From Ruminococcaceae bacterium UBA6353 (GTDB lineage: Bacteria > Bacillota > Clostridia > Oscillospirales > Acutalibacteraceae): 64,000 nt of DNA. Numbering within the stretch: position 1 is the stretch's first letter; each line of letters starts with the position of its first letter. The notes under the pieces are model-generated. The model was not told the origin of the DNA, did no database searches, and saw only the letters and a list, made by a program, of their open reading frames with translations. Below are positions 44,930 to 53,345 of this stretch, piece after piece. The stretch is taken from positions 24,643-88,642 of the forward strand of contig DJRT01000010.1 of the NCBI GenBank assembly GCA_002437905.1, read 5' to 3'. The translations under genes were made by a program, and so were the position numbers.

Positions 44930-45820
44930 TCATTCCTCCGTATTCTGTTCCCAGGGCTTTTGAAAGTACAGCGTCAGCTCCCGGTCGATCTTCTGCCCCT
45001 CTGTGATACTGGCACCGTAATAGCGCTTGTACAGCCGCCGCAGGTAGCCGACACTGCTGATCCCCACCTGCTGCGCCGCCTGCTGCGGGGTGCAGCCGCC
45101 CTGCAGCAGCTCACGGGCCACCCGCATACGCCGGCTGTTGACCGCCTCAATGATGGTGCGGCCGGTGCCCTTCTTATACACGGCACACAGGTAGTTCGGC
45201 GTAATGCCCAGCTCCTGCGCCATGTCCGATACCCGCAGTGTGCCGGCATACTGCGCCTCGATCAGCGCATCCACCTTCCGGATGTAATACTCCGCCCCGG
45301 AGAAGAGCCGGTGGCTGAGCGACTGGCGGAAAAGGCTGTCCACCGTACATACCAGCTCCAGCCACGCAGCGGCACAGGCTGCCCTATCCGCATACCCCTG
45401 CCCGCGGGTGTTCAGCGATATATAGGTATTCAGCAGCCGGTCCACCGTCATGCGGCAGCCGGCGGCATCCATACAGCAGGGCAGCAGCAGACAATCCGCC
45501 TCCCGCGCGTCCGCCCCGGTCAGCGATACCCGCTGGATCTCCGCCTCCGGCAGGATCACTTTCACCGTACCGATCGTCAGAGGGGCATCGGTCGGGTTTT
45601 CCATCCGCACACGCTCACCGGCAGGGATAACCCGCAGCGCACACGCCGGGTCCTGCTGACGCACGCCGTCCAGCCAGCGCACCAGCGGTGCGCCGCTGGT
45701 GATCGACAGCTCAACGCCGGCCGGCGGCGCCGTGTTCTCCCACACATAGTTTTCCGCCGTTATGCGAAAGGCAAACACCGGCTCCGGCAGGCCGCGCAGA
45801 CGCAGCTTATAGCCCTCCAT
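44930..45820 (-). CDS. AraC-family transcriptional regulator
   Basis: This 296-residue regulator has a ligand-binding N-terminal part (about 1-175) unlike the common AraC cupin, and a C-terminal double helix-turn-helix (about 190-285) with LRVSDMAQELGITPNYLCAVYKKGTG and GISSVGYLRRLYKRYYG. GAGGAGG lies 8 bases before its ATG. It sits inside the five-gene operon, so it is likely an autoregulated local activator. Direct repeats next to the operon promoter at 48912-48936 are possible binding sites. Confidence 0.85.
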   Translation of the reverse strand: MEGYKLRLRGLPEPVFAFRITAENYVWENTAPPAGVELSITSGAPLVRWLDGVRQQDPACALRVIPAGERVRMENPTDAPLTIGTVKVILPEAEIQRVSLTGADAREADCLLLPCCMDAAGCRMTVDRLLNTYISLNTRGQGYADRAACAAAWLELVCTVDSLFRQSLSHRLFSGAEYYIRKVDALIEAQYAGTLRVSDMAQELGITPNYLCAVYKKGTGRTIIEAVNSRRMRVARELLQGGCTPQQAAQQVGISSVGYLRRLYKRYYGASITEGQKIDRELTLYFQKPWEQNTEE

Positions 45821-45831
45821 ATTGCGCCTCC

Positions 45832-47190
45832 TCAGCCAAGAATGTATCCGCCGCATTCCCGCAGGCGGCGGCGCAGGGCCGCTGTATCCACCGCATGCAC
45901 ATTGCCGTCCGCGGAGGCGGCCTGCGCGGCGGCAGTGCCGGCCGCCTCCCCCATTGCCAGGCAGGAGGGCATCACCCGCAGGCTGGACTGCAGCCGTTTC
46001 TCGCACGATACCGTGCGGCCGGCGACCAGCACATTTTCCAGCCCCACCGGCAGCAGACAGCGGTAGGGAATGCCGTGGGATTCCCCTTTTCCGTAGTTTG
46101 CCCACCGCGCCTGCTCATCAATCTTCCCCTGCCGCAGCAACTCCAGCTCCTGCCGGGTATAGTGCTTATCCAGGTAATAGCAATTGCGGCTGATCTCGTC
46201 CGCAAAGCTGGCACGGCGGTAATAGTCCTCCAGGGTCAGGGTGTATTCACCCGCAATGCGCCGGGATTCCCGAATACCCATGGCCGGTGCTGTTTCCACC
46301 AGGAAGGCATTGCCAAAGGCCTGCGGAAAATACAGTGCCAGCGCCCGGCAGAATTCCCCGGCGATCACCCGCCCCGTAGCTATGGCACGGCTGACACAGG
46401 CCGGGTCGGTCGCATCCACCGCAAACACATGCCCGGCATTGAAGGCGACCACCCCCGGTCCGATTAGATCATTGCACAGGTGGGTATCCACAATATGCGG
46501 GAAACGGTCATCCTGCGGCAGCCGGTGCACAAAGCTGTGCGGATTGGCCGAGGCCAGCATCCCACCGACAGTCAGCTGCCCGTATTGCGAATCGTATAGA
46601 TACGCGTATGTATCCACATTGGCCAGCACAAAGCACAGCGTGGCGGGCATCGGCTCCTCCTGCACATCCGGCTGGAAGGTTCCACCGGCATAGGCCGCCA
46701 GATCCGCATCTCCCGTGCAATCAATGTACACCTTTGCGCGGTAAGCCGTCAGGCCGGCCTTATTGGCGGCAATAACCGCCTCCACCCGGCCGGAGGCATC
46801 CGTATCCGCCCCCACCAGCATGGTATTGAACCGCACCCCGACGCCGTACTCGGCCAGAAAATCATCGTACACCCTCTTCAGATGCTCCACATCAATAGGC
46901 ACCCAATCCACCATATCCGGCGGAATATGCCGCAGCGGCGCCTTTGCCCGCTCCAGGATGGTCTGCGCCATCCCGCGGTAAACCAGCTTTTCGCCGTCCG
47001 AGAACGGTGCCCAGGAGGTCACCAGCCCGGCCGTTGCCATGCCGCCGAGGCAGCCGCCGCTTTCCAGCAGCAGCACCCGTGCGCCCTCCCTGGCCGCCGC
47101 AGCCGCTGCTGTGCAGCCGGCCGGACCGCCACCGGCCACCAGCACATCATAGTCTTCATTCAAGGGAATCTCCCGCTTTAATATGTACAT
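45832..47190 (-). CDS. FAD-dependent oxidoreductase (FAD_oxidored type)
   Basis: This 452-residue flavoprotein opens with the FAD Rossmann motif DVLVAGGGPAGCTAAAAAAREG and LLLESGGCLGGMATAG, continues with YIDCTGDADLAAYAGG, and ends with VLVAGRTVSCEKRLQSSLRVMPSCLAMGEAAGTAAA, the layout of the PF12831 group. These enzymes are poorly characterised; several occur in polysaccharide loci. GGGAGGA lies 7 bases before its ATG and within the end of the GH3 gene, with a 13-base overlap. It may oxidise a sugar or glycoside in this operon, which is inference. Confidence 0.85.
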   Translation of the reverse strand: MYILKREIPLNEDYDVLVAGGGPAGCTAAAAAAREGARVLLLESGGCLGGMATAGLVTSWAPFSDGEKLVYRGMAQTILERAKAPLRHIPPDMVDWVPIDVEHLKRVYDDFLAEYGVGVRFNTMLVGADTDASGRVEAVIAANKAGLTAYRAKVYIDCTGDADLAAYAGGTFQPDVQEEPMPATLCFVLANVDTYAYLYDSQYGQLTVGGMLASANPHSFVHRLPQDDRFPHIVDTHLCNDLIGPGVVAFNAGHVFAVDATDPACVSRAIATGRVIAGEFCRALALYFPQAFGNAFLVETAPAMGIRESRRIAGEYTLTLEDYYRRASFADEISRNCYYLDKHYTRQELELLRQGKIDEQARWANYGKGESHGIPYRCLLPVGLENVLVAGRTVSCEKRLQSSLRVMPSCLAMGEAAGTAAAQAASADGNVHAVDTAALRRRLRECGGYILG

Positions 47191-48839
47191 TCTGCATCCT
47201 CCCGCTCATCCGGCGCGCTCATGCGCGCCACAATATCCTGCCACAGCTGCGCATCCGGCAGCCGCACCGGCAGCCGGCCGGCAAAAGGGATCCTGCCGCA
47301 CAGGGCATCGGCCACCGCCCGCTGCGCACCGGGGGTATCGGAATACGCCGCCACCGCCGCCGGCACCGTTTCAAAGTGCGTGCTGAGCAGATAGGGCGAA
47401 CCAAGCGCCACCGCGATCACCTTTTCCCGCTGATAGGAAGCCGTCTGCCAGGAGGTAGCCACATCCAGGTGGATCGTCGGCCTGTGCTGGTGGCAGAAGG
47501 TCACATACACGATAGCATCGCACGCCGGCCAATCGTCCGCCGGGCACTCCCCCTGGTAAAGGATCGCTTCCACCCCGTTTTCGGCCAGGGCCTCCTGCAG
47601 GGTATGCAGGCCGGCAAACTCGTCCGCGTTTGGGGTCAGGGCAATCACCACCACCCGCCGCGCATCCCGCAGCGGCAGCAGACCGGTCTTGTCCCACACC
47701 AGCGTTACGCCGGCGCGGGAGATTCGGTCATCCAGTGTGAGGGACGGCCGGCGATCCTCCTGCGGAAAGGCAGCCGCCGGCTCCCCCAGCAGGCCAAAGC
47801 GCGCCTTGACCGACAGCACCCGATAGACGGCGTCCTCCAGCCGCTCCATTGGTATTTCGCCTGCCAAAAGCCGTTCTTCCAGCGCCGCCGGATACTCCGG
47901 CGACGGCCACAGCAACACATCGCAGCCCGCTGCAAAGCAGTGCAGCTCCGCCTCCACCTGCGGCTGATAAAACACCCGGAAGCCATTCATGCACACGGCA
48001 TCGGAGACGACGATCCCATCAAAGCCAAGCTCCTGCTTGAGCAGCCCGGTCATCAGCTCATGGGATAGGGAGCCGGGCAGCGCCACGCCGGCAAACCGCT
48101 CCCGCTCATAGGCCGGCAGATTGATATGCCCCACCATCACCGTGCTGACGCCGGCGGCGATCAGCCGGCGATAGACCGCCCCATAGGTCTCCATCCACTT
48201 CTCCGTTGAAAACCAGTTGGAGGTCAACACAAAGTGCTGATCCCGGTGATCCGTGCCGTCCCCCGGAAAGTGCTTGGCCGTAGCCGCAAGGCCGTAATCC
48301 TGCATCCCACGCACCACCGCCTCGCTAAGATCGGCCACCAGCGGCGCCCGATCGCCAAACGCCCGCGTGTTCACCACCGGGTTCAGATAATTGTAGTTGA
48401 TATCGCACACCGGCGCAAACGCCCAGTTGACCCCGATATCCCGTGCGTCCAGTGCCGTATACTTGCCATATTCATAGGCGAGAGCGACACTGCCGGTTGC
48501 CCCGAGGGTCATCTGCCACGGATAGCTGCCGCAGCGGCTCTTATCCCGGAACATATAGCCGCAGCCAAATTCCACATCCGCCGAAAACAACGGCGGGATC
48601 GCTGCCACCTGCCGATATTCCCGGATGGCTGCCTGCACCTGCTCCCCCTCCACCGGGGCATTGCCGATAATCTCCTCACCCACGAAGAAGGCGCCGTAGG
48701 GCTTTTCCTGCGCATAGCGGCGCAGCGCCTGCGGATCACTCTGATAGAAGCTTTCGTCCGCATGGTGGCAGATGGTCTGGTAGATTTTCTCCCGCAGCGT
48801 CATGCGCTGCAGCATAGCAAGAATTTTTGGATCCTTCAT
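47178..48839 (-). CDS. GH3-family beta-N-acetylhexosaminidase-like hydrolase
   Basis: This 553-residue enzyme has a GH3 N-terminal TIM barrel (about 10-345) and a C-terminal alpha/beta domain (about 375-540). The NagZ-type motif KHFPGDGTDHRDQH (189-202) supplies the catalytic His/Asp dyad, and VVSDAVCMNG contains the nucleophile Asp280. No signal peptide is seen, so it acts in the cytoplasm on imported material. GGAGG precedes the ATG at 48839. It heads the leftward five-gene operon behind a good promoter. Exact sugar specificity is unknown. Confidence 0.87.
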   Translation of the reverse strand: MKDPKILAMLQRMTLREKIYQTICHHADESFYQSDPQALRRYAQEKPYGAFFVGEEIIGNAPVEGEQVQAAIREYRQVAAIPPLFSADVEFGCGYMFRDKSRCGSYPWQMTLGATGSVALAYEYGKYTALDARDIGVNWAFAPVCDINYNYLNPVVNTRAFGDRAPLVADLSEAVVRGMQDYGLAATAKHFPGDGTDHRDQHFVLTSNWFSTEKWMETYGAVYRRLIAAGVSTVMVGHINLPAYERERFAGVALPGSLSHELMTGLLKQELGFDGIVVSDAVCMNGFRVFYQPQVEAELHCFAAGCDVLLWPSPEYPAALEERLLAGEIPMERLEDAVYRVLSVKARFGLLGEPAAAFPQEDRRPSLTLDDRISRAGVTLVWDKTGLLPLRDARRVVVIALTPNADEFAGLHTLQEALAENGVEAILYQGECPADDWPACDAIVYVTFCHQHRPTIHLDVATSWQTASYQREKVIAVALGSPYLLSTHFETVPAAVAAYSDTPGAQRAVADALCGRIPFAGRLPVRLPDAQLWQDIVARMSAPDEREDAECTY

Positions 48840-48881
48840 GGCGTTTCCTCCCCGGCCAACGGTATCAACAGCGTTATCTGC

Positions 48882-48910
48882 ATGATACCATGCGGCAAAA
48901 GGAGCGTCAA
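48882..48910 (-). promoter_or_regulatory. Promoter of the five-gene hydrolase operon
   Basis: Read leftward, -35 TTGACG (complement of 48905-48910) and -10 TATCAT (complement of 48882-48887) are 17 bases apart. Confidence 0.7.
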
Positions 48911-48911
48911 G

Positions 48912-48936
48912 GCACAAAACTATTGCAATAGCACAA
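48912..48936. promoter_or_regulatory. Activator-like sites upstream of the operon promoter
   Basis: GCACAA occurs at 48912-48917 and 48931-48936 as direct repeats 19 bases apart. Between them CTATTGCAATAG (48920-48931) is a perfect palindrome. The proximal repeat touches the -35 box, as for AraC-type activators. Confidence 0.45.
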
Positions 48937-48991
48937 TTCTACACACATTTTCCGTCGGCTATCTGCCGGCCGTGTGCCGATCATCGGCCGG

Positions 48992-49693
48992 TCACAGGAA
49001 CAGATCCCGCGTCATGGGGGTGGTATTCATGGGATAGACCCCCAGCGTCCCCTCGCGGTCGCAGGTCACCAGAAAGCAATCCCCCACCGTTGTGTTCTGC
49101 GCTTTCAGCTGCCGGTCCAGCCAGGTTTCGTCATAGCCGAGGTGCTGCAGATTATCCGCCAGCACATGGCCATCCAGCACCACATTGATCTGCGGCAGCG
49201 TCTGCTGCACCGTCACACCCATATCCTGCGGGGTGGCCGGGCGCTGCTGGCTCTTGGGCAGAAAGCTGACCTTACCGGTGGTCTCCAGCAGCGCCAGCTG
49301 GATTTCATTCAGATCAAAATAGCCGCTATCCCGGCACTGGGTCAGGAATTCGTTGATATCCAGCTTGGCCTTTTTCAGATTTTCACGGTAGAGCTTGCCG
49401 TTTTCCAGCAGCACCAGCGTACGGCCGGTCAGCCAGCGGCGCGCCTTGAGCGAGTGGGAGGTGATCACGGAGGTCAGCAGCACCAGCAGGCCGTACACCA
49501 CCATAGCCAGCAGAGGCTTGTGCGGCTCCTCCAGCTCGGTGGCCATCTCCGCCGCGATAGAGCCGATGGTGATGCCATTGACATAATCAAATATGCTCAG
49601 CTGTGAGATCTGCCGGTATCCGATCAGCTTGGTGATCAGCAGCAGCGCCACATACGAGAGCGGCGCCACCAAAAGTATCTTCAACCAATCCAT
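48992..49693 (-). CDS. DUF421 family (YetF-like) membrane protein
   Basis: This 233-residue protein has three N-terminal membrane spans (about 5-80) and two cytoplasmic DUF421 domains (about 85-225). FDYVNGITIGSIAAEMATE and RPATPQDMGV are characteristic. In spore formers YetF-type proteins include spore-germination relatives (SpoVA-associated 2Duf types), but this copy's role is unknown. GGGAAGATCGGA precedes the ATG. It is divergent from addB. Confidence 0.85.
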   Translation of the reverse strand: MDWLKILLVAPLSYVALLLITKLIGYRQISQLSIFDYVNGITIGSIAAEMATELEEPHKPLLAMVVYGLLVLLTSVITSHSLKARRWLTGRTLVLLENGKLYRENLKKAKLDINEFLTQCRDSGYFDLNEIQLALLETTGKVSFLPKSQQRPATPQDMGVTVQQTLPQINVVLDGHVLADNLQHLGYDETWLDRQLKAQNTTVGDCFLVTCDREGTLGVYPMNTTPMTRDLFL

Positions 49694-49780
49694 TCCGATC
49701 TTCCCTTCTGCATTTTTTCGGTTAGTATCTGCCGGATGTACCGAAAAAATCCCATCCGCTGCCGTAAAATGAAAAAAGAC

Positions 49781-49809
49781 TTCATTTTTGCCCACCGATA
49801 TTGTATAAT
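49781..49809 (+). promoter_or_regulatory. addB promoter
   Basis: -35 TTCATT (49781-49786) and -10 TATAAT (49804-49809) are 17 bases apart, 36 bases before the start codon. Confidence 0.65.
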
Positions 49810-49844
49810 GGGCGTAATGAGCCAAAGGAAAGGATGTGACCGGA

Positions 49845-52800
49845 ATGCTGCGACTGCTGATCGGCCGTTCCGGCAGCGGAAAAAGCCACTGGATCGCCGA
49901 CCGGCTGGAGGCGCTGACCGCCGCCGGGCAGGAAAAGCTTTTTTTGCTGGTGCCGGAGCAAAGCTCTTTTGAAAACGAGCGGGCACTGCTGCAGCGCCTT
50001 GGCACCAGGCGTGCAGCCGGGGTGCAGGTGCTCAGCTTTACCCGGCTGGCAGACACCGTATTCCGGGAGGTCGGCGGCCTGTGCGGCGCCGCACCGGATG
50101 AGGGCACGCAGGCGCTGCGCATGAGCCAGGCGCTGGAACGGGCTGCCGCGGTGGCGACCGACTGCGGCGAACCGCTGCTGGGGGTCAGCCCCCGGCAGAT
50201 CACCGACGCCGCCTATGTGCAGCAGCTTGTGGCACTGCGGGAGGAGCTGCGCCAGTGCGCCGTACCGGTGGAGGAGCTGGAGAAACTCAGCGAGGCGCTG
50301 ACCGCCGCCGCCGGCGCCAGCAGCCTGCCGCAGCGCACACGGGATCTCTACCGCATCTTCGCCGCCTATGACGGATCCTCCATCGGGGATGGCGCAGACG
50401 CGCTGACCCGGCTGGCCGATAAGCTGCCGGACAGCCGCCTGCCGGATGGCGCCACCGTGCTGGTGGATGGCTTCAAGGGCTTCACCGCACAGGAGCTGCG
50501 GGTGCTGGAACGGCTGCTGCCGCGGGTGGCGGAGCTGACCATCGCCCTTGGCAGCGATACCCCCGGCCGCTGCCTGCACTCCCACACCGACACCGCACGG
50601 GAATACACCCTGTTTTCCCCCGTGACCGATACGGTACAGCAGCTCTGCCGCCTGGCCGAACCGCATGGACTGACCTGGCAAATAGAACTGCTGACCGAAA
50701 ACCGCCGCAGCACCGGTGCCCTGGCCGCGCTGGAGGCCGGGCTGTACGCCCCCTCGCCGGCGGTATACGACCGGCCGGCAGAGGCCGTTACGGTGACCCC
50801 CTGCACCGACACCTATGAAGCGTGTGCCTATGTGGCCCGCAGCATCCGCCGGCTGCTGCGGCAGGAGGGCTACCGCTGCCGGGAGATCACCGTGGTTGCC
50901 CGCAATCTGACAGAATACCAGGGGCTATTGGAGGACGCGCTGGCACAGGAGGAAATCCCCTGTTTCACCGACGCCCGACAGGAGCTGCTGTGCGAACCGC
51001 TGGTGGTCTATGTACGCAGCGCCCTACGGCTGGCGGTGGGCGGCTGGCGTACCGAGGAGCTGCTGCGTCTGCTGAAGACCGACCTGACCCCGCTCTCCCC
51101 CGTGGAAACTGCCCGGCTGGAAAACTATGTGTATCTGTGGAGCATCGAGGGGGACGATTGGACAAGCCCCTTTACCGAAAATCCGGCCGGCCTGACCGCC
51201 GGTGTCACCGCGCAGACCGGCCGGGAGCTGAGCCTGCTGAACACCTGGCGGGAGGGGCTGATCGCCCCGCTGATGACGCTGCGGCAGGCGCTGCGCGGCA
51301 CGCTGAACGGGCGGCAGTTCGCCATGGCACTGTACCGCTATCTTACGGCGGACGAAGCACTGCCGGAGCGCATCGCCCGGCAGACCGCCCGGCTGGAAGA
51401 GCTGGCAGAGCCGCTGCTGGCCGCCCATGCCGCCCGCCTGTGGGACGAGCTGATCGGTATACTGGATCGCTTTGCGGATGTGCTGGGCGATCAGCCCATG
51501 CCGGCCGCCCGGCTGGAGGAGCTGTTCGGTATGCTGGTGCAGATGATTGACATGGGACAAATTCCGCAGGGGCTGGACGCCGTTACGATCGGCAGCGCCG
51601 ACCGCATCCGGTACACCAATCCGCGCGCCGTGTTCATCCTCGGCGCAAACGAAGGCGTATTTCCCGCCTACCCGGAGGAGGGCGGCCTGCTCAGTGAGGA
51701 CGACCGCCGTCTGTGGGAGCAGCAGGGGGTGCGCCTTTCCGGCGATACCCTGAGCCGCTGCATCGAGGAACGGTACTATGCCTACGCAGCGGTCGCGGCC
51801 CCAAGCGAGCGGCTGACCGTAACCTACCTGACCGGCGGCGATGCCGCCCCCTCACCGCTGGTGGAGCAGATCCGCCGTATTCTGCCCGCACACACGCGCG
51901 GCATGGCAGCCGCCCCGGACGGCAGCGATATCGAATCGGCCGAGGAGGCCTTTCAGCGGCTGGCCGAGACAGCCGCCTGCCCGAACACCCTGCACGCCGG
52001 TCTGCAAGCAGTACTGGCCGGCCAGCCGGCCTTCGCCGGACGGCTGGCCGCTGTGCAGCGCAGCGCCGGACAGGCGCCATTCCGGTTGGAGCAGCCGGGC
52101 ATTACCGCCGAACTGTTCGGCAGCGATATGTGCCTGTCCGCCAGCCAGACGGAAAAATTCTACGACTGCCATTTTGCCTATTTCTGCCGCTATGGCCTGC
52201 ACATCCAGCCACGCCGCCCGGCGCGGGTGGATGCCGCCGCCTTCGGCACGGTGGTGCACTATGTGATGGAAACGCTGCTGCCGGAGTATGTCGGTTGCGG
52301 CGGTGAGGGGGGGCTGATCGCCCGCCTGAAAGCCGATGACGAGGCCATGGCCGGCCACAGCGAGGCGGAGAAGGCTGCCGCCGAAAACGCCCTGCAGGCA
52401 GAACTGATGACCCGGCTGCGCGGCGATGTGCACCGGGTGGTCACCGCCTTTGTGGAGCAGCAGATGGGCGGCAGCGAACGCCGCTCCGGCCGCTTCCTGT
52501 ACCAGCTGCAGCTGACCGAGCGCGCGGCCTGCAACATGCTGTGGCACACCATCATGGAATTGCGGCAAAGCCTGTTCACCCCCCGCGATTACGAGCTGAG
52601 CATCCTGCCCGACCCCGACAGCGGACAGGACGGTGTGCTTTCCGTGCGTCTGCCCTATTCCGGCGGCCAGCTGCGGCTAACCGGCAAGGTGGATCGGGTG
52701 GATCTGTACATCCGCTTTGATGGCCAGGCGTTTGTGCGGGTGGTGGACTATAAGACCGGCAGCAAGACCTTTGACCTGAGTGAGCTGACCGCCGGGCTGA

Positions 52801-53345
52801 ACACACAGATGCTGTTGTATCTCTTCATTATCTGCGATAACAGCCGGCGGTATCTGGAGGGAAGCGGCCAGCTGCACCCGGCCGGTGTGCTGTACCACCC
52901 ACTGTCCGATACGGTGGTAGAACGCAGCACCCCGGATGCCCGGCAGGCACGCCTGCGATCCATGTGCATGAACGGGCTGGTGCTGGACGACCCGGCGGTT
53001 ATCCATGCGATGGAGGAGCGCGCAGAAAGCGTTTTTATCCCCGCCAAGCTGGATAAGGCCGGCGCCCCGAAGGGCAATGTAATCACCCCCCGGCAGTTTG
53101 CCCTGCTGCGCGGAGTGGTGGAGCAGCTGCTTAGGAACATGGCTGAGCAGCTGGCTGCCGGCGATATCGCCGCGCTGCCACTTATCAATGAAAACCACGA
53201 CCCCTGCCGCTACTGTGACTATCGGGTGGTCTGCTGCCGGGAGGACGAGGATCCCGCCCGGCCGCTGTGCAGCCGCAGCATGGCGGCGGTGCTGGAGGAA
53301 CTGGAAGCCGCAGAGGACGCGCAGGAGGTGACGGAAAATGGCTGA
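49845..53345 (+). CDS. addB: AddAB helicase-nuclease subunit B
   Basis: This 1166-residue subunit works with AddA to resect double-strand breaks. It has an N-terminal UvrD-like ATP-binding loop GRSGSGKS, an inactive-helicase-like body, and a C-terminal RecB-type nuclease with VVDYKTGSKTFDL. The iron-sulfur cysteines flank the nuclease: one in FYDCHFAYF and three in DPCRYCDYRVVC. The ATG at 49845 is 9 bases after AAAGGAT; a GTG 9 bases earlier is too close to the ribosome site. addA overlaps its end by 8 bases. Confidence 0.93.
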   Translation: MLRLLIGRSGSGKSHWIADRLEALTAAGQEKLFLLVPEQSSFENERALLQRLGTRRAAGVQVLSFTRLADTVFREVGGLCGAAPDEGTQALRMSQALERAAAVATDCGEPLLGVSPRQITDAAYVQQLVALREELRQCAVPVEELEKLSEALTAAAGASSLPQRTRDLYRIFAAYDGSSIGDGADALTRLADKLPDSRLPDGATVLVDGFKGFTAQELRVLERLLPRVAELTIALGSDTPGRCLHSHTDTAREYTLFSPVTDTVQQLCRLAEPHGLTWQIELLTENRRSTGALAALEAGLYAPSPAVYDRPAEAVTVTPCTDTYEACAYVARSIRRLLRQEGYRCREITVVARNLTEYQGLLEDALAQEEIPCFTDARQELLCEPLVVYVRSALRLAVGGWRTEELLRLLKTDLTPLSPVETARLENYVYLWSIEGDDWTSPFTENPAGLTAGVTAQTGRELSLLNTWREGLIAPLMTLRQALRGTLNGRQFAMALYRYLTADEALPERIARQTARLEELAEPLLAAHAARLWDELIGILDRFADVLGDQPMPAARLEELFGMLVQMIDMGQIPQGLDAVTIGSADRIRYTNPRAVFILGANEGVFPAYPEEGGLLSEDDRRLWEQQGVRLSGDTLSRCIEERYYAYAAVAAPSERLTVTYLTGGDAAPSPLVEQIRRILPAHTRGMAAAPDGSDIESAEEAFQRLAETAACPNTLHAGLQAVLAGQPAFAGRLAAVQRSAGQAPFRLEQPGITAELFGSDMCLSASQTEKFYDCHFAYFCRYGLHIQPRRPARVDAAAFGTVVHYVMETLLPEYVGCGGEGGLIARLKADDEAMAGHSEAEKAAAENALQAELMTRLRGDVHRVVTAFVEQQMGGSERRSGRFLYQLQLTERAACNMLWHTIMELRQSLFTPRDYELSILPDPDSGQDGVLSVRLPYSGGQLRLTGKVDRVDLYIRFDGQAFVRVVDYKTGSKTFDLSELTAGLNTQMLLYLFIICDNSRRYLEGSGQLHPAGVLYHPLSDTVVERSTPDARQARLRSMCMNGLVLDDPAVIHAMEERAESVFIPAKLDKAGAPKGNVITPRQFALLRGVVEQLLRNMAEQLAAGDIAALPLINENHDPCRYCDYRVVCCREDEDPARPLCSRSMAAVLEELEAAEDAQEVTENG

